In this document: one piece after another, positions 6,489-9,083 of the stretch
Position numbering within the stretch: position 1 is the stretch's first letter
How the letters are laid out: each line of letters opens with the position of its first letter
Source: Bacteroidales bacterium UBA1711
Lineage (GTDB): Bacteria; Bacteroidota; Bacteroidia; Bacteroidales; P3
Length of the DNA: 9,083 nt
NCBI GenBank assembly: GCA_002317325.1
Contig: DCJB01000113.1
Span: 903 to 9,985 of the forward strand
Direction of reading: 5' to 3'
The notes under the pieces: generated by a model
What the model saw: only the letters and a program-made list of their open reading frames with translations
What the model was told of the DNA's origin: nothing
The model's database searches: none
Program-made: the position numbers and the translations under genes

Positions 6489-6809
6489 ATGGACGCAATG
6501 ACACAAGAACAGATGCTCGACCAGTACATCGGCGAGAAAGGCACTCCCGAAAGGGAAGAGTACGAAGCAGAGGTTCGCAAGGCACTTGACGACTACCGCA
6601 TCGGGGAAGCCATCAAGGCAGAGCGCAAACGGCAGGGGCTTACCCAAGAGCAGTTGGGTGAGCGCATGGGCGTGAGAAAGGCACAGGTATCGAAGATAGA
6701 GAACGGCAAAAGCCCCGCCTACTCATCAATCCTCCGTGCGTTCAAGGCACTCGGGGCGAAGACCGCCAGCATTGACCTTGGCGAAATGGGCAAGGTGGCT
6801 CTTTGGTAG
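6489..6809 (+). CDS. HigA-type XRE-family HTH antitoxin
   Basis: The 106-residue protein starts at ATG 6489, five bases after the toxin stop. The longer upstream open frame overlaps the toxin and is not used; a second ATG at 6498 is also possible. Residues about 38-90 form a Cro/CI-type helix-turn-helix: IGEAIKAERKRQGLTQEQLG, then MGVRKAQVSKIENGKSPAYS and an LRAFKALG helix. The N-terminal 37 residues are acidic and probably bind and neutralise the toxin, with the HTH binding the operon promoter. The inverted repeat at 6105-6120 is a candidate site. The stop codon lies 9 bases from the stop of the convergent ASCH gene, with no terminator between them. Confidence 0.88.
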   Translation: MDAMTQEQMLDQYIGEKGTPEREEYEAEVRKALDDYRIGEAIKAERKRQGLTQEQLGERMGVRKAQVSKIENGKSPAYSSILRAFKALGAKTASIDLGEMGKVALW

Positions 6810-6818
6810 CCTCCCCGC

Positions 6819-7298
6819 CTATTCCTCGGCACCTGTGGCGTTCATGGGTGCCGTGTCTCGCTGCTTCGGGCGTACATCCTTTGCGATGACACGACCAAGG
6901 CTATACACTATGTGTGACGGATAAGTCGTGCCGTCAACATCTTCGTAACAAATAACCTCTCCGTTCTCGTCATAGAAGAACTCTTCTTTTGCATCAACGA
7001 CCTCCACAAGTGCGCTGTGTTCTTTGTGGAAGCCAGCGTACAGCAACAGGGCATCGTAGTGGACTGGGATTGCGTGTTCCTCCTCATCAATCAGAAACCG
7101 CTTGCCCGACTTGTCGAACTGGATGAGCCTTGTACAGTTGGACTCCTTCACCTCTCTGCGCTCGACCTTTCTCGTCCCAGCGATGATTTCTTCAAGGTAT
7201 TTCAGTTTGATGATGAGCGTGAGAACCTTTTTGCCCTCCTGCTTCATCTCTTCAACAGCGTCCCTGACTGACATTTCGTTTTCTTTTTCGTTTTGCAT
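6819..7298 (-). CDS. ASCH-domain protein (predicted RNA-binding)
   Basis: The 159-residue product starts at ATG 7298, chosen because AAAAAGGTGGT lies just upstream. An internal ATG at 7274 and a longer reading from 7472 that overlaps the preceding gene are less likely. Residues 25-51 read VLTLIIKLKYLEEIIAGTRK and then VERREVK. G41, R43, E46 and R48 fit the ASCH signature GxKxxExR. Further ASCH-like features are YDALLLYAG (81-89), a VEV strand (98-100) and HIVYSLGRVI (129-138) at the domain end. ASCH domains occur in RNA-related proteins and in some amidohydrolases or nucleases, and are common in phages. The specific activity here is unknown. The last 20 residues are polar and probably disordered. 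It follows the 74-aa gene by 29 bases on the same strand, so the two likely form an operon. Confidence 0.65.
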   Translation of the reverse strand: MQNEKENEMSVRDAVEEMKQEGKKVLTLIIKLKYLEEIIAGTRKVERREVKESNCTRLIQFDKSGKRFLIDEEEHAIPVHYDALLLYAGFHKEHSALVEVVDAKEEFFYDENGEVICYEDVDGTTYPSHIVYSLGRVIAKDVRPKQRDTAPMNATGAEE

Positions 7299-7327
7299 AC
7301 CACCTTTTTGCTCGGCTGGAGGTTTGT

Positions 7328-7552
7328 TTATTCCGTTTTCTTTGGAGTTGTCACCAACTCCCCCTGTCGGATGACGCACAGGTTGTTCTCGTAGAATTTC
7401 GTCTCGTGGAGTTTGAGGTTGCGGGCGTATGAATAAGTAATCCCGATTTGCTCCTTCCCAAAGTTGTCGCACATGGCTTTTATGCTTCCGAAATAGTGGT
7501 GTGTGTGCGTTTCCTTCAACTCTAAATGTATTACTTTGAAATACTTTTGCAT
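7328..7552 (-). CDS. Small protein of unknown function, 74 aa
   Basis: The start is ATG 7552 (MQKYFKVIHLELKETHTHHY); an in-frame TTG at 7555 is less likely. Next comes FGSIKAMCDNFGKEQIGITY, then a segment ending in RNLKLHETKFYENN and LCVIRQGELVTTPKK. The reading has normal protein composition and predicted alternating strands and helices. It has no signal peptide, membrane segment or catalytic motif that I can name. The pattern resembles small conserved proteins of Bacteroidota mobile elements, but I cannot place it in a named family. It is upstream of and co-directional with the ASCH gene. The left end of the IS begins 44 bases upstream of its start, so its original promoter may have been displaced; I see no good -7 box between. 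Confidence 0.6.
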   Translation of the reverse strand: MQKYFKVIHLELKETHTHHYFGSIKAMCDNFGKEQIGITYSYARNLKLHETKFYENNLCVIRQGELVTTPKKTE

Positions 7553-7595
7553 CAATACTTTGGAATTTTTTAATTCAACCTATTGATTATTAGAC

Positions 7596-7616
7596 GTAAT
7601 GGACAAATATTAGGCT
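7596..7616 (+). repeat. Left terminal inverted repeat of the IS
   Basis: This 21-base sequence (GTAATGGACAAA..., ending TTAGGCT) is the exact reverse complement of 8794-8814. Confidence 0.9.
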
Positions 7617-7643
7617 ATAATCCTTGTATCTTATGTAATAACC

Positions 7644-7659
7644 AACGGAATATGCCGTT
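7644..7659 (+). repeat. Small hairpin before the transposase start
   Basis: AACGG (7644-7648) pairs with CCGTT (7655-7659) around a 6-base loop, ending 9 bases before the ATG at 7669. Hairpins at this position in other IS elements can limit translation of read-through transcripts. With only 5 pairs this is speculative. Confidence 0.3.
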
Positions 7660-7668
7660 TCAAAGGTC

Positions 7669-8596
7669 ATGAACAAAAAAATGCATTCACTGTGGTAGCC
7701 CAATCACTAAGAAAAATGGCATGGCAAATGGGCGGCAGATGTACAAATGCCATGCCTGTGGGAAGCAGTTTCTATGCGGAAATCGAAAAGATGCTTCTGT
7801 CATTTGGCGGGAATATACCGAACTCAAACAGACATACTCCCAACTGGCAGAGAAATACGGTTGCTCACCTCGCACGATTAAAAGGGTGCTGGATTCGTAT
7901 CATCCGCCTGCGAGCCCGACGACACCCAATAAGGTTGTAGTGTTGATGGACACCACCCACTGGGGTCGCGAGTATGGTGTGATGCTGTTCAAAGATGCCT
8001 TGACAGGCAGGGATCTCCTGTGGCATTTTGTGAAGAGTGAGACCAATGCCCTGTACGCACAAGGCATAGCCGAATTAGAGGAGGGAGGGTATGAGATCCT
8101 TGCGCTGGTGATGGACGGACGCAGAGGGCTTGCCGGCATGTTTCCAGCCAAGAAGGTTCAGCTGTGCCAGTTCCATCAACAGAAGACTGTGCGCAAGTAT
8201 CTCACGAAACATCCCAAAACGGAAGCGGCATTGGAATTGAAGAAGATAGTGGACCTGCTTGCCAAGACCGACAAAGAGACATTCGAGGGCGTGTTTGGGG
8301 CGTGGTGTGCAAAATGGGATGGCTATTTGAAAGAAAGGTCAGAGAATCCCGAGTCCGGAAAGAGCCGTTATATGCACAAAAAGCTGCGTAGCGCATACCT
8401 GAGTGTCAGACGGAATCTGCCACTGCTATCCACCTGGTGCAATGACGTTGAACTCGGAATACCGAACACCACCAACCTTATCGACGGGCACTTTTCCCAA
8501 CTCAAGAGAATGCTGCGCAGCCACAATGGACTGAGTTGCAAACGTCGGGAAAAGCTCATTATTGGGTTTTTTGAGGCATCTCGCTCCGCCAAATAA
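7669..8596 (+). pseudogene. IS256-type transposase with N-terminal zinc finger; apparent frameshift at A7 near the start
   Basis: From ATG 7669 the reading is MNKK then shifts out of frame at an A7 run (7675-7681) and stops after nine codons. With six A residues it would read MNKKCIHCGSPITKKNG and continue straight into the long frame that is open to TAA 8594-8596, giving 308 residues. That product has a Cys4 zinc finger (C5, C8, C27, C30). A helix-turn-helix follows near SQLAEKYGCSPRTIKRVL, then the catalytic Asp in VVVLMDTTHWG and in ALVMDGRRGL, the CxxH motif in VQLCQFHQQK, and NTTNLIDGHFSQLKRMLRSH near the end. Many relatives place the third acidic residue in that last motif; here it is Asp. 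AAAGG precedes the ATG. The shift may be inactivating, a sequencing error, or functional slippage. Without it, an internal start at ATG 7721 gives 291 residues lacking the first CxxC. Confidence 0.8.
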
Positions 8597-8628
8597 AGCA
8601 AGGGTGGATACCCTCCACCCTTTCGCTT
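8596..8628 (+). terminator. Hairpin at the transposase stop, possible weak terminator
   Basis: AAGC-AAGGGTGGA (8596-8608) pairs with TCCACCCTT-GCTT (8614-8622, 8625-8628), with a 2-base TC bulge and a 5-base loop. It begins at the last base of the stop codon. Only a broken T-rich stretch follows, so termination would be weak. In the opposite direction it would be the second hairpin of an antisense transcript. Confidence 0.5.
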
Positions 8629-8658
8629 GATTTGTCGTATGCGGCCAACTTATTCCTT

Positions 8659-8686
8659 GTTGGGTTGCTCCCCAGCAGAACCCAAC
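8659..8686. repeat. 8-bp stem-loop within the IS right end
   Basis: GTTGGGTT (8659-8666) pairs with AACCCAAC (8679-8686) around a 12-base loop. It lies just downstream of the leftward promoter at 8706-8736, so it would be at the 5' end of that transcript. Confidence 0.6.
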
Positions 8687-8705
8687 TCCGCTTCAGTCGG
8701 CGGTG

Positions 8706-8736
8706 CAAAGTTACAAACTTATTTTCAATTGGCAAA
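8706..8736 (-). promoter_or_regulatory. Near-consensus Bacteroidota promoter pointing into the IS (antisense to the transposase)
   Basis: On the minus strand TTTG (8733-8736) is followed after exactly 19 bases by TAACTTTG (8706-8713). This matches both the -33 TTTG and the -7 TAnnTTTG boxes with consensus spacing. It is the best promoter match in the window. Transcription would start at about 8700 and run leftward through two hairpins (8659-8686 and 8596-8628) into the 3' end of the transposase gene on the opposite strand. No ORF of note lies immediately downstream. Confidence 0.55.
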
Positions 8737-8753
8737 AATGCGGATGGAAAAAC

Positions 8754-8774
8754 AGCCTAATTTTTGTCCATTAG
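8754..8774 (-). repeat. Inner second copy of the IS right terminal repeat
   Basis: AGCCTAATTTTTGTCCATTA (8754-8773) matches the outer right end (8794-8813) except for one T in place of A. It has the same orientation and lies 40 bases inside it. Confidence 0.9.
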
Positions 8775-8793
8775 TGAACGACTCCTCAAAAGC

Positions 8794-8814
8794 AGCCTAA
8801 TATTTGTCCATTAC
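8794..8814 (-). repeat. Right terminal inverted repeat of the IS
   Basis: AGCCTAATATTTGTCCATTA plus a final C is the perfect reverse complement of the left end at 7596-7616. Confidence 0.9.
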
Positions 8815-8879
8815 ACCAACTTCTTGAAAATAAGGATGATATGATACGAAGCTTCTCAAAATATGAAAGAGAAGACCGC

Positions 8880-8907
8880 AAAAAACGGTGGCCTTTCGAC
8901 CACCGTT
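8880..8907 (-). terminator. Rho-independent terminator of tRNA-Leu
   Basis: On the minus strand ACGGTGG (8891-8885 partner arm 8906-8900) forms a stem of at least 7 pairs with CCACCGT around an 8-base loop, followed by a T-run (A-run 8880-8885 on the plus strand). It begins 4 bases after the tRNA 3' end. Confidence 0.85.
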
Positions 8908-8910
8908 CCG

Positions 8911-8993
8911 TACCCCGGGAGGGACTTGAACCCTCACGCCATTGCTGACAGCAGATTTTGAGTCTACCGCGTCTACCATTCCGCCACCAGGGC
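8911..8993 (-). tRNA. tRNA-Leu (anticodon CAA)
   Basis: The 83-base minus-strand sequence begins GCCCTGGTGGCGGAATGG and folds as a class II tRNA. The acceptor GCCCTGG pairs with CCGGGGT (one G-U). The D arm contains GGTAGACGC. The anticodon stem GTAGA/TCTGC encloses the loop CTCAAAA, giving anticodon CAA, which reads UUG. A long variable arm follows, then the T arm GAGGG-TTCAAGT-CCCTC. The discriminator is A, as expected for leucine tRNAs. CCA is not encoded (next bases CGG), so it must be added. The 3' end faces the accessory region to the left. Confidence 0.95.
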
Positions 8994-9083
8994 TTTTCAG
9001 TTTCTCCGACACAAGGGCATTACTGCTTCTTCGGCACAAGAACTTTTCAGTTTCTCCAGCACGAAGGGGATTACTGCTTCTCC
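8993..9083. repeat. 50-bp imperfect tandem repeat abutting the tRNA 5' end
   Basis: The 15-mer CTTTTCAGTTTCTCC occurs at 8993-9007 and again at 9043-9057, exactly 50 bases apart. It is followed in both copies by a similar segment ending ATTACTGCTTCT (copy 1 to 9030, copy 2 to 9081, one indel and several substitutions). A half-length echo (TTCTTCGGCACAAG, 9028-9041) lies between. The first copy ends on the first base of the tRNA. The second is cut by the window edge. On the minus strand the stretch is also open for 28 codons from the edge to a TGA at 8999-8997, so it could be the tail of a gene off the window. Confidence 0.75.

Larger units (their letters stand above)
7596..8814 (+). mobile_element. 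Insertion sequence with an IS256-type Zn-finger transposase, about 1.22 kb
   Basis: The element is bounded by a perfect 21-base inverted repeat: 7596-7616 begins GTAATGGACAAATATTAGG, and its exact reverse complement lies at 8794-8814. It carries one transposase gene in the plus direction. A second right-end copy lies 40 bases inside (8754-8774). The bases next to the ends do not show a direct target duplication: the left flank ends ...TTATTAGAC, and the right flank starts ACCAACTTC after the outer end and TGAACGACT after the inner one. This suggests an old or rearranged insertion. Confidence 0.85.

Noticed and set aside
7299..7472. 217-codon version of the ASCH gene starting at 7472
   Set aside because: The extra N-terminal part overlaps the 74-aa gene in another frame and has non-protein-like composition. 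The start at 7298 has a ribosome-binding site and is 29 bases after the upstream stop.
8797..9039. 80-codon minus-strand ORF across the tRNA
   Set aside because: It runs through tRNA-Leu and its terminator. It is an artefact of the open tRNA sequence.

Overview
This window looks like chromosomal DNA from a member of the Bacteroidota, most likely Bacteroidales and probably Prevotellaceae-like. The evidence is the ClpC, GyrA and TPR protein sequences, Bacteroidota-type promoter boxes (TTTG ... TAnnTTTG) with weak or absent Shine-Dalgarno sequences, and a Zn-finger IS256-type insertion sequence. The genus is inferred, not proven.

Left part (1-5788), mostly core. The 5' part of clpC (AAA+ unfoldase of the Clp protease) runs leftward off the edge. 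A 768-base gap follows. It holds a clpC promoter box, a short C-terminal remnant of an M20/PepT-like peptidase, two GC-rich hairpins (one a 22-bp stem) and the gyrA promoter. Next come complete gyrA (821 aa) and an exported TPR protein (408 aa), closed by a strong terminator. gyrA and the TPR gene are separated by two abutting families of heptanucleotide tandem repeats. The first begins inside the last gyrA codons and contains its stop codon. A third, short 7-bp repeat follows the TPR terminator.

Middle part (5789-7595), accessory. It holds a probable C-terminal remnant of a phage terminase large subunit, a rho-independent terminator, a toxin-first HigB/HigA-type toxin-antitoxin operon with a candidate operator, and a convergent leftward pair: a 74-aa protein of unknown function and an ASCH-domain protein. 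This looks like a worn-down prophage or genomic island.

Right part (7596-9083). A 1.2-kb insertion sequence has perfect 21-bp inverted ends and a second, inner copy of its right end. Its transposase (IS256-type with an N-terminal zinc finger) has an apparent frameshift at an A7 run near the start codon. A near-consensus promoter inside the right end points back toward the transposase. Beyond the IS lie a leftward tRNA-Leu(CAA) with its terminator and a 50-bp imperfect tandem repeat abutting its 5' end. The 3' end of the tRNA faces the accessory region, as expected for an island at a tRNA site, but I found no flanking attachment repeat.

No clearly new multi-gene system is evident. The strongest unexplained signals are the heptamer arrays around gyrA and the TPR gene, the long hairpin upstream of gyrA, and the IS features (A7 frameshift, doubled right end, internal antisense promoter).
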